64,000 nt of DNA from DASPPF01 sp032906705 (GTDB lineage: Archaea > Thermoproteota > Nitrososphaeria > Nitrososphaerales > Gagatemarchaeaceae), in NCBI GenBank assembly GCA_032906705.1, contig JAJTZC010000001.1, positions 24,213 through 88,212 of the forward strand, written 5' to 3'. Under the pieces are notes generated by a model. That model saw nothing but the letters and a program-made list of their open reading frames with translations, searched no databases and had not been told where the DNA came from. The translations under genes and the position numbers were made by a program. Below are positions 51,006 through 59,503 of the stretch, piece after piece (position 1 is the first letter of the stretch; the number at the start of each line of letters is the position of its first letter).

Positions 51006-51467
51006 TTGGATTCCGAGTTCCTTGCCCTTTCCATAGTCTTCATCCTAATTGGAGTCACAGGCATAGTACTGTTCAACGGCCCGATGACGCCATCGGGCGA
51101 CTCCTGCTACTGCCTCATCCCTAGCCCAGAGCCAGGGGCGGCTCAGGGGACCTCGAGCATATTACTTGCGCTGGGGATCTTGTTCTTTCCGATGGGCTTG
51201 ATGAAGGGGGGCCTCCCTTCATTTAGACAGGTCACGCCTGCGCCGCCAACTCCGCACGCGGGTGGGACAGTATACGCCCCGGTTCCCCTCTCCAGCGGGA
51301 GCATCTTCGCGTTCGGAATCCTCCTCGTGATACTTGGGATCGACGCAGTTCTGGTTCCTGGGTACCTCGTACTCAAGAGCACACCGATCACGGTGGGCGG
51401 GGCCGTTCTGGCAATACTCGGACTGCTCGCGATCTACTTCGGGTCGAAAAAGCCCAGCGCTGACTAG
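51006..51467 (+). CDS. hypothetical four-helix membrane protein
   Basis: The function of this 153-residue protein is not recognised. Hydrophobic segments lie at about 5-25, 48-66, 98-118 and 128-147, with a Pro-rich loop (PAPPTPHAGG) and a CYC motif in the first loop (SGDSCYCLIP) that could be redox-active or metal-binding. A TTG start follows a TATA box and inverted repeat. Confidence 0.55.
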   Translation: MDSEFLALSIVFILIGVTGIVLFNGPMTPSGDSCYCLIPSPEPGAAQGTSSILLALGILFFPMGLMKGGLPSFRQVTPAPPTPHAGGTVYAPVPLSSGSIFAFGILLVILGIDAVLVPGYLVLKSTPITVGGAVLAILGLLAIYFGSKKPSAD

Positions 51468-51543
51468 CTCGCCCGCAAAGAAGTCTGGGAATCAGGTTAT
51501 CACGGGCAACCGTTATTATCTGAACGAAGGGGGGTAAAGTGAG

Positions 51544-51999
51544 TTGAGCCCGAAAGCGGAGAAGCCAGGAAAGCGCAGCACCAAGAAGGGAGAAGAGGAA
51601 CCGAAACCCGCTCAGGTAAGAAAAGAGCGGGCAGCGCGACCGAGAGGTGCAGATCCGACGGCGATGGTGAGCTCCAGACGAGGACAAGAGATGGTCGAAA
51701 GGCAGGGCAGAGGCTTCTCGATCGGGGAGTTGGAGGGGGCTGACCTTCCGCTAGCGCTTGCCCGTCGCTGGAAACTTCCGATGGATTTGAGGAGGAGGTC
51801 GGTCTTGGGATGGAACATTGGTTCGCTGAAGAAATGGTATGTCGCGCCCTCGAAGCCACCCGAACCGAAGGCCCAGCCCGAGGAAGCTCCAAAGAAGGCG
51901 GGGAAGGTAAAAGCGGAAAAAGTAGAGAAGACGAGGCCCGAGAAGCGGGCCCCGCGCAAACAGGCCGCGAAGAAGCCTAAACGATCCCCTCGGACCTAG
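51544..51999 (+). CDS. rpl13e: ribosomal protein eL13
   Basis: The central residues of this 151-residue protein read GRGFSIGELEGADLPLALARRWKLPMDLRRRSVLGWNIGSLKKW. This is the eL13 core, comparable to the eukaryotic RAGRGFSLEEL...VDPRRRNKS...LK pattern. eL13 is found in TACK archaea and eukaryotes and is absent from most Euryarchaeota. Lys/Pro/Ala-rich low-complexity tails occur at both ends. The TTG is leaderless after CGTTATTATC at about 51511-51520. The 3' end overlaps ogg by 23 bases. Confidence 0.85.
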   Translation: MSPKAEKPGKRSTKKGEEEPKPAQVRKERAARPRGADPTAMVSSRRGQEMVERQGRGFSIGELEGADLPLALARRWKLPMDLRRRSVLGWNIGSLKKWYVAPSKPPEPKAQPEEAPKKAGKVKAEKVEKTRPEKRAPRKQAAKKPKRSPRT

Positions 52000-52894
52000 C
52001 CATCATGAACAGGTACTGCTGGGCATAACCCGCATTCCGCCCGAAGCGCTCCCTCGCCGCTGCGGAGACCCGCTCATACTCCTTCGAGGTGAGGCTCTTC
52101 TTCGAGCTCTTGGCCAGCTTCTTCCTGAGTGGAGGCTCGACCAGTTCGGGAAAGTAGCGTAGCAGTGCTCTTGCCACCCACACGTCAATCGGAAATGCCT
52201 CGTCCTTGCCGCATGAGAAAAGGAGGACGCAGTCCGCCACCTTGGGTCCGACCCCCAGCAGCAGCTTTTCACCGAACAACCGGCTCAGCAGCCTCTCCCT
52301 CGCGCTCTCGTAGCCTACCAATGCAAGTTCTCCAAAGTCGAGCCTCCCCCCGTCGACCGACTGGGCGACCCTCTTCAGGAACGGCGCCCTGTACCCGAGC
52401 CCGCATTTTGCGAGTTCGTCGACGCCAGCCTCGGCCAGCACATCCGGCTTCGGGAACGCATGATACGCGGCTCCTTCGAATGAAAACTCGTCACCGAAGG
52501 AATCGCAGACGTTGGTGACCATCCTCCGGATTCTGGGTATGTTGGAGTTCGTAGCGAGCACGAAGGAGGCAAGACACTCCCAAGGGTCTTGGCGGATCAG
52601 CCGCATCCCGTAGAATTCCTGGACGGCACGGGCCATGACGCTGTCGGCCATAAGGGACGCGAACATGGGCCTGGGGTCCTCGTCCAGTCTGAAGTAGTTG
52701 GCTGCGTACCTGCCGTCGATGCGGTCGCTGCTAGATAAGCAGCTGAGCGCGTCCCCCTCCATCTTGATTTTCAAGACGCCGCCGTCCACGACCCCGTACC
52801 ACCACTCATCCCTGTGATCCCACCTGAAGACCTGCCCACTCTCGAGGGTGTACTCGAGGGCGAACGGTGACTCCGGCCTTAGCGCGAATTCCAA
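51977..52894 (-). CDS. ogg: 8-oxoguanine DNA glycosylase/AP lyase (OGG1 type)
   Basis: The 305-residue protein has an N-terminal OGG_N domain (LEYTLESGQVFRWD) and an HhH-GPD domain. The hairpin LLGVGPKVADCVLLFSCGKDEAFPIDVWVARAL contains both the catalytic Lys of the VGxKVAD motif and the Asp of PIDVWV. It removes 8-oxoguanine from DNA, an aerobic-stress repair. The TTG start is leaderless after AGCTTATCATC near 52918-52928. Confidence 0.92.
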   Translation of the reverse strand: MEFALRPESPFALEYTLESGQVFRWDHRDEWWYGVVDGGVLKIKMEGDALSCLSSSDRIDGRYAANYFRLDEDPRPMFASLMADSVMARAVQEFYGMRLIRQDPWECLASFVLATNSNIPRIRRMVTNVCDSFGDEFSFEGAAYHAFPKPDVLAEAGVDELAKCGLGYRAPFLKRVAQSVDGGRLDFGELALVGYESARERLLSRLFGEKLLLGVGPKVADCVLLFSCGKDEAFPIDVWVARALLRYFPELVEPPLRKKLAKSSKKSLTSKEYERVSAAARERFGRNAGYAQQYLFMMARSEGIV

Positions 52895-52979
52895 CTCAGT
52901 CCGAGAGGTTCCGTCCCAGATGATAAGCTATTCCTGCGAAGGCAGATTTCAAATAGGGAAAGGGCGCGACGATGAAAGG

Positions 52980-54287
52980 ATGGTCGGCAGCTACGAGGAA
53001 AGGACGGAAGGCTCGCGGAAGCTCTTCGCAAGGGCGAAGCGCGTCTTCGCAGGTGGAGTAAACCACAACGCGAGGTACTACGAGCCGTACCCGCTCTTCG
53101 TCAGCAGGGCGAAGAACCAGCACATCTGGGACGAAGACGGAAACAGATACGTCGACTATTGGATGGGCCACATGGCCCTCATACTGGGGCACTCTCCCGC
53201 TGTGGTAGCAAGGGCGCTGCGAGAACAGATCAAAGGGGGAACTCACTTCGGGACGAGCAGCAGGTTGTCGGTGGAGCTCGGAGAGGAGGTCCAGAAATCG
53301 GTCCCATGCGCCGAACTGCTCCGCTTCTGCAACTCTGGGGCCGAGGCTACTATGTACCTTGTCAGGCTCGCGAGAGGATACACAGGGAAGAGGACTGTGA
53401 TCAAGATGGCTGGGGGGTGGCACGGATACAACACCGAACTGAACAAAGGGGTGCACGCGCCGTTCGACAGGCCCGAGGGAGAGGGAATACTCCCCCAGGA
53501 GCAGGCGTTCACGAAGACCGTGAAGTTCAACGACCTCGAATCGGTGGAACGAGCGGTCAGGGATTCGCGAAATGACACCGCCGTGATCTTTCTCGAGCCC
53601 GTCCTCGGCGCGGGTGGCTGCTTGCCCGCCGAACCCGACTACCTGAAGGGGCTGAGAGAGCTGGCCGACAAAGCGGGCATTCTCCTGGCCTTCGACGAGA
53701 TCATCACAGGGTACAGGGTGGCGCTCGGTGGGGCGCAGGAACGATACCGAGTCAAACCCGACCTGGCGAGCTTTGGGAAGATTGTCGGAGGTGGAATGCC
53801 TATCGGCCTAGTGGCGGGGAGGAAGGAAATACTGGAGCAAGCCGACCCTGCCAGGAAAAAGGGGTTCGTCTCGATTGGAGGCGGCACTTTCTCCGAGAAC
53901 CCGATGACCATGACCGCTGGGCTGGCGACAGTCAGGTTCCTAAGAAGGAACAGAACACGTGTTTACGGAAGGTTGGAGAAGATGGGCATCGACCTGAGAA
54001 GGAGGATTGACGAGGCGATGTTGATGAACGGGGTGCAAACCAGAACCACTGGGCTTGGGTCGCTGTTCCTAACTCACTTTGGAGGTGAGCAATCAAGCGC
54101 GGAGCAGGTGGCCAAGAAAAGCAAGGCGCAGGCGTCAAGATTCGCGCTCTCACTGATGCTGAAGGGGACGTTCATTCTCCCGGGCCATCCGTGCGCCCTC
54201 TCTACAGCTCACGAGACGAAGGATCTCGATCGCACCGTCGAAGCTTGCGCTGACTTCGCGAGCACGTCATTCAAGAAAGACCGATAG
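52980..54287 (+). CDS. glutamate-1-semialdehyde aminotransferase-like (class III PLP enzyme)
   Basis: The 435-residue class III aminotransferase resembles HemL. VFAGGVNHNARYYEPYPLFVSRAK at the start, CNSGAEATMYLVRLARGYTGKRTVIKMAGGWHGYN, LLAFDEIITGYRVALGG and the PLP-Lys segment PDLASFGKIVGGGMPIGLVAGRKE match the group. No other tetrapyrrole synthesis gene is adjacent, so it may be a HemL paralogue acting on another amino-ketone or amino acid. The ATG at 52980 lies about 28 bases after TTTCAAATAG, so the transcript is leaderless. Confidence 0.85.
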   Translation: MVGSYEERTEGSRKLFARAKRVFAGGVNHNARYYEPYPLFVSRAKNQHIWDEDGNRYVDYWMGHMALILGHSPAVVARALREQIKGGTHFGTSSRLSVELGEEVQKSVPCAELLRFCNSGAEATMYLVRLARGYTGKRTVIKMAGGWHGYNTELNKGVHAPFDRPEGEGILPQEQAFTKTVKFNDLESVERAVRDSRNDTAVIFLEPVLGAGGCLPAEPDYLKGLRELADKAGILLAFDEIITGYRVALGGAQERYRVKPDLASFGKIVGGGMPIGLVAGRKEILEQADPARKKGFVSIGGGTFSENPMTMTAGLATVRFLRRNRTRVYGRLEKMGIDLRRRIDEAMLMNGVQTRTTGLGSLFLTHFGGEQSSAEQVAKKSKAQASRFALSLMLKGTFILPGHPCALSTAHETKDLDRTVEACADFASTSFKKDR

Positions 54288-54327
54288 GTCGATGGGCGCT
54301 TTTTAGGATATTTGCTCGCAAGATTCA

Positions 54328-55386
54328 GTGGGCAGTCAAAGAGAGGAAATAGCAGGTGAGGTCAAGCAGGTTATCCAGAAACTCGCGCATTCAAGGCACG
54401 TTGACCTTCGATGGCTAACGAAGGAAGAAATCGAATCCGTCAGGGGAGCGCTACACTTCCTGCACAATTCCCGAAACTTCTCACTCCTCGAGATTTCACA
54501 GATGATGGGGCGATCATTCACTTTCGTGTGGGGTTTATGCAATCGATTGGGAGTCAACGTGCGGTCTGAGGCCGAGGCGAACCGACTTTCGGCCCAAAAG
54601 CGATCCAAGCATCGGCTGACACATTTCCTCGTGTCTGAGCTCGAACAGGCATATCTGATGGGCTTCGCCGAAGGAGACCTCCATGTAAGGCGCGCGAGCG
54701 GCCTGGCCATAATGGCTTCCTCCACGACGACGCACCCAGCCTTCGCTTCGCTCTTCAAATCCCTCTTCCAGGCAAACGGTCCTGTGTATGTCTACCCTAT
54801 CTTCGATAGAATCAGCGGATACAGATGGAAGGTCGGCGCGAGACTCGATTACAGCTTCGAGTTCATGCTGCCCGCGCCAAGGAAACACTACCCGAAATGG
54901 AAAGAGGGGCCCGCCAAATTCTTCGCCTGGCTGGCCGGTATTGTCGATTCTGACGGATCGGTGAACGTTGTGAGGTCGGGGATATACGCAAGAGCGATGA
55001 TGGCGGTTTCGAATCAGGACGGCAGGCTACTCAGGCACATCAAACGAGAGTTGAGGGCCGCGGGTTACCATCCAGGTGGTCCTTACCTTTCAGCTCCAAG
55101 GGGACAGGTGACCCCGGGCTACGACATACGTTACAACAAAGATATGTTGGTCCTTTGCGTGCAGAAGAGAGCCGAAGTCCTTGGCTTGCTCCATCTCCTG
55201 CCCTTGAAACAAAGCGAGAAGGTGAGGCGCAAGATTCTTGCAATGTCCTGCTCCCCCGCGAAGAAATGGTCCAAGATTGAGGCAAAGGTGCGAACGGTCC
55301 AAAGGACGATCAGTGAAGAAGTGACTGGTTTTGTAAGGGAAGCCGAGGAAGCGTACAAAAACCGAAGGCTGGGTGGGCCTATCTGA
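54328..55386 (+). CDS. LAGLIDADG homing endonuclease, second free-standing copy
   Basis: The 352-residue protein has an N-terminal HTH-like segment (about 50-76, FSLLEISQMMGRSFTFVWGLCNRLG). LAGLIDADG helices lie at AYLMGFAEGD (about 108-117) and AWLAGIVDSDG (about 200-210), each with the acidic catalytic residue. It differs strongly from the copy at 49706-50623, so the two are not a recent duplication. It has its own promoter (TTTTTAGG near 54300) and a leaderless GTG. It sits in the spacer between convergent genes, and its 3' end overlaps sod by eight bases. Confidence 0.82.
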   Translation: MGSQREEIAGEVKQVIQKLAHSRHVDLRWLTKEEIESVRGALHFLHNSRNFSLLEISQMMGRSFTFVWGLCNRLGVNVRSEAEANRLSAQKRSKHRLTHFLVSELEQAYLMGFAEGDLHVRRASGLAIMASSTTTHPAFASLFKSLFQANGPVYVYPIFDRISGYRWKVGARLDYSFEFMLPAPRKHYPKWKEGPAKFFAWLAGIVDSDGSVNVVRSGIYARAMMAVSNQDGRLLRHIKRELRAAGYHPGGPYLSAPRGQVTPGYDIRYNKDMLVLCVQKRAEVLGLLHLLPLKQSEKVRRKILAMSCSPAKKWSKIEAKVRTVQRTISEEVTGFVREAEEAYKNRRLGGPI

Positions 55387-55987
55387 GGGCCCTGCCCAGT
55401 CTTGCGTCAACATCAGACCAGTTGACCACATTCCACCATGCTTCGATGTACTTTGGTCTGTCTGGACCATAGTCGTGCGCAAAGGCGTGTTCCCATACAT
55501 CGATCCCAAGGAGTATTGGCATCTGGGCGAGGTGCATGAAGTTCTGCTTCTCGACCTGCGTCATCACTAGCTGTGATGTTTCGGAGTCGTAAAGGAGGAG
55601 AGCCCAGCCCGCACCCTCAACTGTCTTTGCGGCATCAGTGAACTGCGCCTTGAACTTGTCGAAGCCGCCAAAGTCTTGGTTGATTCTGTCGGCAAGTTTT
55701 CCTCCTGGTGCGCCGCCTCCCTTGCCGGGGGGGGCCATGTTCGGCCAGAAGATGGAATGGAGGATGTGACCGTTCACGCTGAAACTGTAGTCGCGGAGTA
55801 CAGCCCTTGTGTCAATCTGCATCTCCCCCTTTCGTGCCTTCTCGAGCTTTTCGAGGGCGGAGTTTGCCCCATTGACATATGCTTGGTGATTCTTGGTGTG
55901 GTGAAGCGTCATCGTCTTCTCCGAGATGTAGGGCTGCAATGCGTTGTATGCGTATGGAAGTGGTGGTAGAGAGTATGTCTTAGCCAT
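55379..55987 (-). CDS. sod: superoxide dismutase, Fe/Mn family
   Basis: The 202-residue protein starts AKTYSLPPLPYAYNALQPYISEKTMTLHHTKNHQAYV. All metal ligands are visible: His in LHHTKNH, His in NGHILHSIFWPN, and Asp/His in GIDVWEHAFAHDYG. It is the archaeal tetrameric Fe/Mn type, but the metal cannot be told reliably. The ATG at 55987 is the family start; an upstream open extension is rejected. Confidence 0.96.
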   Translation of the reverse strand: MAKTYSLPPLPYAYNALQPYISEKTMTLHHTKNHQAYVNGANSALEKLEKARKGEMQIDTRAVLRDYSFSVNGHILHSIFWPNMAPPGKGGGAPGGKLADRINQDFGGFDKFKAQFTDAAKTVEGAGWALLLYDSETSQLVMTQVEKQNFMHLAQMPILLGIDVWEHAFAHDYGPDRPKYIEAWWNVVNWSDVDARLGRALR

Positions 55988-56027
55988 GGGAGTGCGCGTT
56001 TGCGCCTTCAATAAGAATCTTGCCTCG

Positions 56028-56309
56028 TCACGTGTGCCCTGACGACCTGATTGCTTGCAGGACCGCGTCCTGGACCCGGATGCAGGGGATTCCGAACCGC
56101 TTGCAGTACTTCGCAAGGTCGTTGTCTATGGTTATCAGCGTCACGGAGCCCCGGTCCTTCATCAAATACTCGAAAATCTCGTCGTCATCGATGCCCTTGC
56201 TAGAGTCCTCGTTGCCCCTGAGCGCCATCTGGGCGGTCAAGCAGTCGATACCAGAGGCTGAGAGCTCCTTCGCGAGACCCGCAAGCATCTGGTCCACGAC
56301 GTAGCGCAT
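56028..56309 (-). CDS. PIN-like (DUF5615-type) protein
   Basis: The 93-residue protein looks like a compact Mut7-C/DUF5615 PIN-like nuclease core: RYVVDQMLAGLAKELSASGID (Asp 6), a central acidic DDDEIFEYL, and TLITIDNDLAKYC with an Asp pair. No partner antitoxin or DNA-binding gene is adjacent, so it is either a solitary RNase-like protein or part of a cellular pathway. It lies between tal and sod on the same strand. Confidence 0.65.
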   Translation of the reverse strand: MRYVVDQMLAGLAKELSASGIDCLTAQMALRGNEDSSKGIDDDEIFEYLMKDRGSVTLITIDNDLAKYCKRFGIPCIRVQDAVLQAIRSSGHT

Positions 56310-56323
56310 CGTTAGGAGGAGGC

Positions 56324-56989
56324 TCAGACGGTTATTGAGGGCTTCGCTCTCTTGGCTTTGTTCCAGTCGTCCAGGAACCTTTCCAGGCCGGAATCGGTGA
56401 GGGGGTGCTGCATCATCTTCTCCATCACCTCCGGGGGCATCGTCGCTATGTCTGCTCCGGCCTTCGCGGCTTCGATCACGTGCTGGGGGTGCCTGATGCT
56501 GCCGACCAGCACCTTTGCCCTGAGCTTGTAGTTGTCCCGTATCTTGACCAGGTCCTCGACGACGTCCATCCCTCTCTGACCGACGTCGTCCAGTCTGCCT
56601 ATGAATGGGCTGAGGTATGATGCGCCTGCCTTCGCAGCGAGCAGCCCTTGATTCGCCGAGAAGATGAGCGTCATGTTGACGGGTATCCCCATCGTGCTCA
56701 CCGTTTTCGTCGCCCTCAGGCCCTCGGGGATTATCGGGATCTTGACGACCACGTTCGTGGCCAGGGAGGACAGGTGCTTCGCTTCCTTCACCATGCCGTC
56801 GTGGTCTGTGCTGACGACCTCGGCGCTGACAGGGCCCTTGACCTCCTTGCAGATTGCGACGACGATCTGCTCGAACTCACCCTCCTCCCTTGAGACCAGG
56901 GTCGGATTGGTCGTCACGCCGTCCACTATGCCCATCTGGTTGAACTTCTTGATCGAGGCTAGGTTGGCCGTGTCGAGATAGAGGTGCAA
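56324..56989 (-). CDS. tal: transaldolase (TalC/fructose-6-phosphate aldolase family)
   Basis: The 221-residue small transaldolase-family protein has MHLYLDTANLASIKKFNQMGIVDGVTTNPTLVSRE, the Schiff-base Lys in NVVVKIPIIPEGL, and ASYLSPFIGRLDDVG. It interconverts sedoheptulose-7-P/glyceraldehyde-3-P and erythrose-4-P/fructose-6-P, or acts as an F6P aldolase. The TTG at 56989 has its own TTTAAATAGC box near 57010-57019, so it is transcribed separately from the tkt genes upstream. Confidence 0.92.
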   Translation of the reverse strand: MHLYLDTANLASIKKFNQMGIVDGVTTNPTLVSREEGEFEQIVVAICKEVKGPVSAEVVSTDHDGMVKEAKHLSSLATNVVVKIPIIPEGLRATKTVSTMGIPVNMTLIFSANQGLLAAKAGASYLSPFIGRLDDVGQRGMDVVEDLVKIRDNYKLRAKVLVGSIRHPQHVIEAAKAGADIATMPPEVMEKMMQHPLTDSGLERFLDDWNKAKRAKPSITV

Positions 56990-57046
56990 CGGGATTGAAA
57001 CGGCTCTCTTCGCTATTTAAAGTCGGCGAGCTTCTCGAGGTCTTGC

Positions 57047-57991
57047 CTACTTGGCCCGTTGCCTCACCGAGTTCGCTGCTTCCTCGATCCGAGCCGATGT
57101 GAGCCCGTACTTTTGGAGAAGCTCCTGGGCTTCACCACTCTCCCCGAAGGTGTCCATCACCCCGACGCGCTTCATGGGGACCGGAGCGTTCTCGACCAGA
57201 ATCTCTGCGACCGCTGAGCCCATCCCGCCCATTATGTTGTGTTCTTCGGCTGTGACGACACAGCCGCACCTTCTCGCGAACCTGATCATAGTTTCGGAAT
57301 CAATTGGCTTGACCGTGTGCAGGTCGATCACGGAAGCCGAGATACCCCTACTCTTCAGCGAATCAGCAGCCTTCATCGCCTCGGGCACCATGATTCCGCA
57401 TGCGACGATGGCCACGTCGTCCCCCTCCCTCAGGACGTTGGCTCTCCCGAGCTTGTACTCGAACCCGTTCGCGTAGACGATGGGGGTCGATGGCCTCGTC
57501 AGCCTGACGTAGAATGGACCCTGGATGCCCACTATCGCCTTCACGATGGCCTTCGTGGAGACAGAGTCGCAAGGCACGACAACCTTCATCTTCGGGATGG
57601 CGCGCATGATGGCGATATCCTCCAGCTGTTGATGGGACGCGCCGTCGGGCCCCACCGAGATCCCTCCGTGCGAGCAGATTATCTTGACGTCGATGTTCGG
57701 GTACGCCACGTTGTTCCGGATCTGGTCGACGCACTTCCCAGGCACGAAAATCGCATAGGTGCCGGCGTAGGCGACTTTGCCCGCCAGCGCGAGGCCAGCG
57801 GCGACGCCCACCAGGTTCTGCTCGGCTATCCCCACGTTGAAGAACCGGGCGGGGAACTTCGTCGAGAAGACGCCAGACTTTAGCGAACCGGTGGTGTCAG
57901 CGCCGACCACGACAACCTCGGGGTTGGACGCCCCGAGCTCGAGCAGCGCCTCCCCGTAGGCGTCTCGCATCGCAGCCTGCGAGCCTGACAT
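57047..57991 (-). CDS. tktB: transketolase, C-terminal subunit
   Basis: The 314-residue second half of a split transketolase carries the pyrimidine-binding domain with the catalytic Glu in FFNVGIAEQNLVGVAAGLALAGKVAYAGTYAIF and SHGGISVGPDGASHQQLEDIAIMRAIP. The transketolase C domain follows. Its ATG overlaps the rpe stop by one base, and the N-terminal half is two genes upstream with rpe between them. Confidence 0.94.
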   Translation of the reverse strand: MSGSQAAMRDAYGEALLELGASNPEVVVVGADTTGSLKSGVFSTKFPARFFNVGIAEQNLVGVAAGLALAGKVAYAGTYAIFVPGKCVDQIRNNVAYPNIDVKIICSHGGISVGPDGASHQQLEDIAIMRAIPKMKVVVPCDSVSTKAIVKAIVGIQGPFYVRLTRPSTPIVYANGFEYKLGRANVLREGDDVAIVACGIMVPEAMKAADSLKSRGISASVIDLHTVKPIDSETMIRFARRCGCVVTAEEHNIMGGMGSAVAEILVENAPVPMKRVGVMDTFGESGEAQELLQKYGLTSARIEEAANSVRQRAK

Positions 57992-58677
57992 CAGAGCCCC
58001 CTCCTAGCAGCCTCGGCCCGCTGCCTCAACTCTCCGATGGCAGCCACAGGGTCGCTCTTCGCGTACACGCCCGCTCCAGCGACGAGAACGTTTCCACCCC
58101 TCTTAACCACTTCTTGGACGTTTTCGGGCTCGACGCCTCCATCGACCTCGACATCGGTCCCGAATCCCTTCTCCACGATGAAGCTAGATAGCTTCTGCAG
58201 CTTGGGCATCACGTTCATATCCATTGCCTGCCCGCTGAATCCGGGGTTCACTGTCATCACGACAAGGGCGCTTAGTTTGTCGAGTCTTTCGACGGCCCAT
58301 TTCGGTAGCTCGGTGCCTGGCTTGATTGCCAGACCCATCTCCTTGCCTCTGGAACTAACGGTCCGGTAGAGCTCGTCGAACCTCTTGCCATCGAGCAGTT
58401 CGGCGTGGAAGGTGAGCAGGTCGGAGCCAGCGTCGAGGAACTTCTCAGCGTACTCCTCCGGCTGGTCCACCATGAGGTGTGTGTCGAACTTGAGGTCGCA
58501 GTGCTTCCGCAGCGCCTTCACGGTGCCAGGCCCGAAGGTGATGTTGGGCGCGAAGTGGCCGTCTATGACGTCGATGTGGAGCTGGTCAGCCTTCCCCCTT
58601 GAGGCGATGGATGCGGCTTCCTGCAGGTCCCCCAGGTCCCACGCGAGAATCGAGGGGGCGACCCGAATCTGCTTCAA
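57991..58677 (-). CDS. rpe: ribulose-phosphate 3-epimerase
   Basis: The 228-residue TIM barrel has APSILAWDLGDLQEA, HIDVIDGHFAPNITFGPGTVKAL (metal-binding), DTHLMVDQPEEYAEKF, VVMTVNPGFSGQ and DVEVDGGVEPENV. It interconverts ribulose-5-P and xylulose-5-P, the donor for transketolase. It is wedged between the two transketolase halves (4-base gap upstream, 1-base overlap downstream), so the three are co-expressed. Confidence 0.94.
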   Translation of the reverse strand: MKQIRVAPSILAWDLGDLQEAASIASRGKADQLHIDVIDGHFAPNITFGPGTVKALRKHCDLKFDTHLMVDQPEEYAEKFLDAGSDLLTFHAELLDGKRFDELYRTVSSRGKEMGLAIKPGTELPKWAVERLDKLSALVVMTVNPGFSGQAMDMNVMPKLQKLSSFIVEKGFGTDVEVDGGVEPENVQEVVKRGGNVLVAGAGVYAKSDPVAAIGELRQRAEAARRGL

Positions 58678-58681
58678 GGAA

Positions 58682-59503
58682 TCACCCGAGCTCGGTCAGG
58701 AGGTCGGGCATCTTCTCCTTCGTGGGCGCGGTGCCGTGGTAGTGCGGAGACCACTCCATGAATGAGATGCCCTTCCCCTTCACCGTGTGCGCGATCACGA
58801 TGGTGGGCCGGTTCCTGACGGTCGCGGCCAGGGTGAAGGCGTCGAGCAGCTGGAGATAGTCGTAGCCGTCCACCTCGATGACGTTCCAGTTGAAGGCACG
58901 CCACTTGGCGGCCAGCGGCTCTATCGGCATTATCTGCTCCGTGAGCCCGTCCTGCTGGATTCCGTTTCTGTCGATGATGCCAGTGAGGTTGTCGAGCCTG
59001 TACTTGGACGCGGTCATCGCCGCCTCCCAGACCTCGCCCTCCTGCTGCTCGCCGTCACCCATCAGGACGTACGTCCGGAAGTGCCTCTTGTCTAGCTTCC
59101 CAGCCAAGGCAGTGCCGACTCCCAAAGAGAGCCCGATGCCCTCGGAGCCAGCCGGCGCCTCTACGCCCGGGATGCCCATGCTCGGATGACCCTGAAGCCT
59201 GGACCCAAGCTTCCTCAGCGTCATCAACTCCTCAGTCGGAAAGAACCCCGCCTGGGCAAGAATCGCGTAGAGTAGCGGGGCCGCATGGCCCTTGCTGAGG
59301 AAGAACCTGTCCCTGTCCTCCCACTTCGCGTTCTTCGGGTCATAGTGCATCACGTGGAAGTAAAGCGTGACGAGCAGCTCGACTGCGGAGAGCGATCCGC
59401 CTGGGTGCCCGGACCCAGCCTCCGCCAGACTCTCCAGGATAAGCTTCCTCGTGTTCCTCGCCAGCTCCTTGAGCCTGAGGACCTCCTGCGCCGTCTCCAT
59501 CAT
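58682..59503 (-). CDS. tktA: transketolase, N-terminal subunit
   Basis: The 273-residue ThDP-diphosphate-binding half has GSGHPGGSLSAVELLVTLYFHVMHYDP, the GDGEQQEGEVWEAAMTASKYRLDNLTGIIDRN motif (GDG-N for Mg-ThDP) and HTVKGKGISFME. It pairs with the product at 57047-57991. The ATG overlaps the TGA of the kinase gene (ATGA) behind a GGTGAGGAG ribosome-binding site. Confidence 0.94.
   Translation of the reverse strand: MMETAQEVLRLKELARNTRKLILESLAEAGSGHPGGSLSAVELLVTLYFHVMHYDPKNAKWEDRDRFFLSKGHAAPLLYAILAQAGFFPTEELMTLRKLGSRLQGHPSMGIPGVEAPAGSEGIGLSLGVGTALAGKLDKRHFRTYVLMGDGEQQEGEVWEAAMTASKYRLDNLTGIIDRNGIQQDGLTEQIMPIEPLAAKWRAFNWNVIEVDGYDYLQLLDAFTLAATVRNRPTIVIAHTVKGKGISFMEWSPHYHGTAPTKEKMPDLLTELG

Noticed and set aside
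56028..56309. Toxin-antitoxin module with the PIN-like protein as toxin
   Set aside because: No antitoxin-like gene is adjacent or overlapping; the neighbours are tal and sod.
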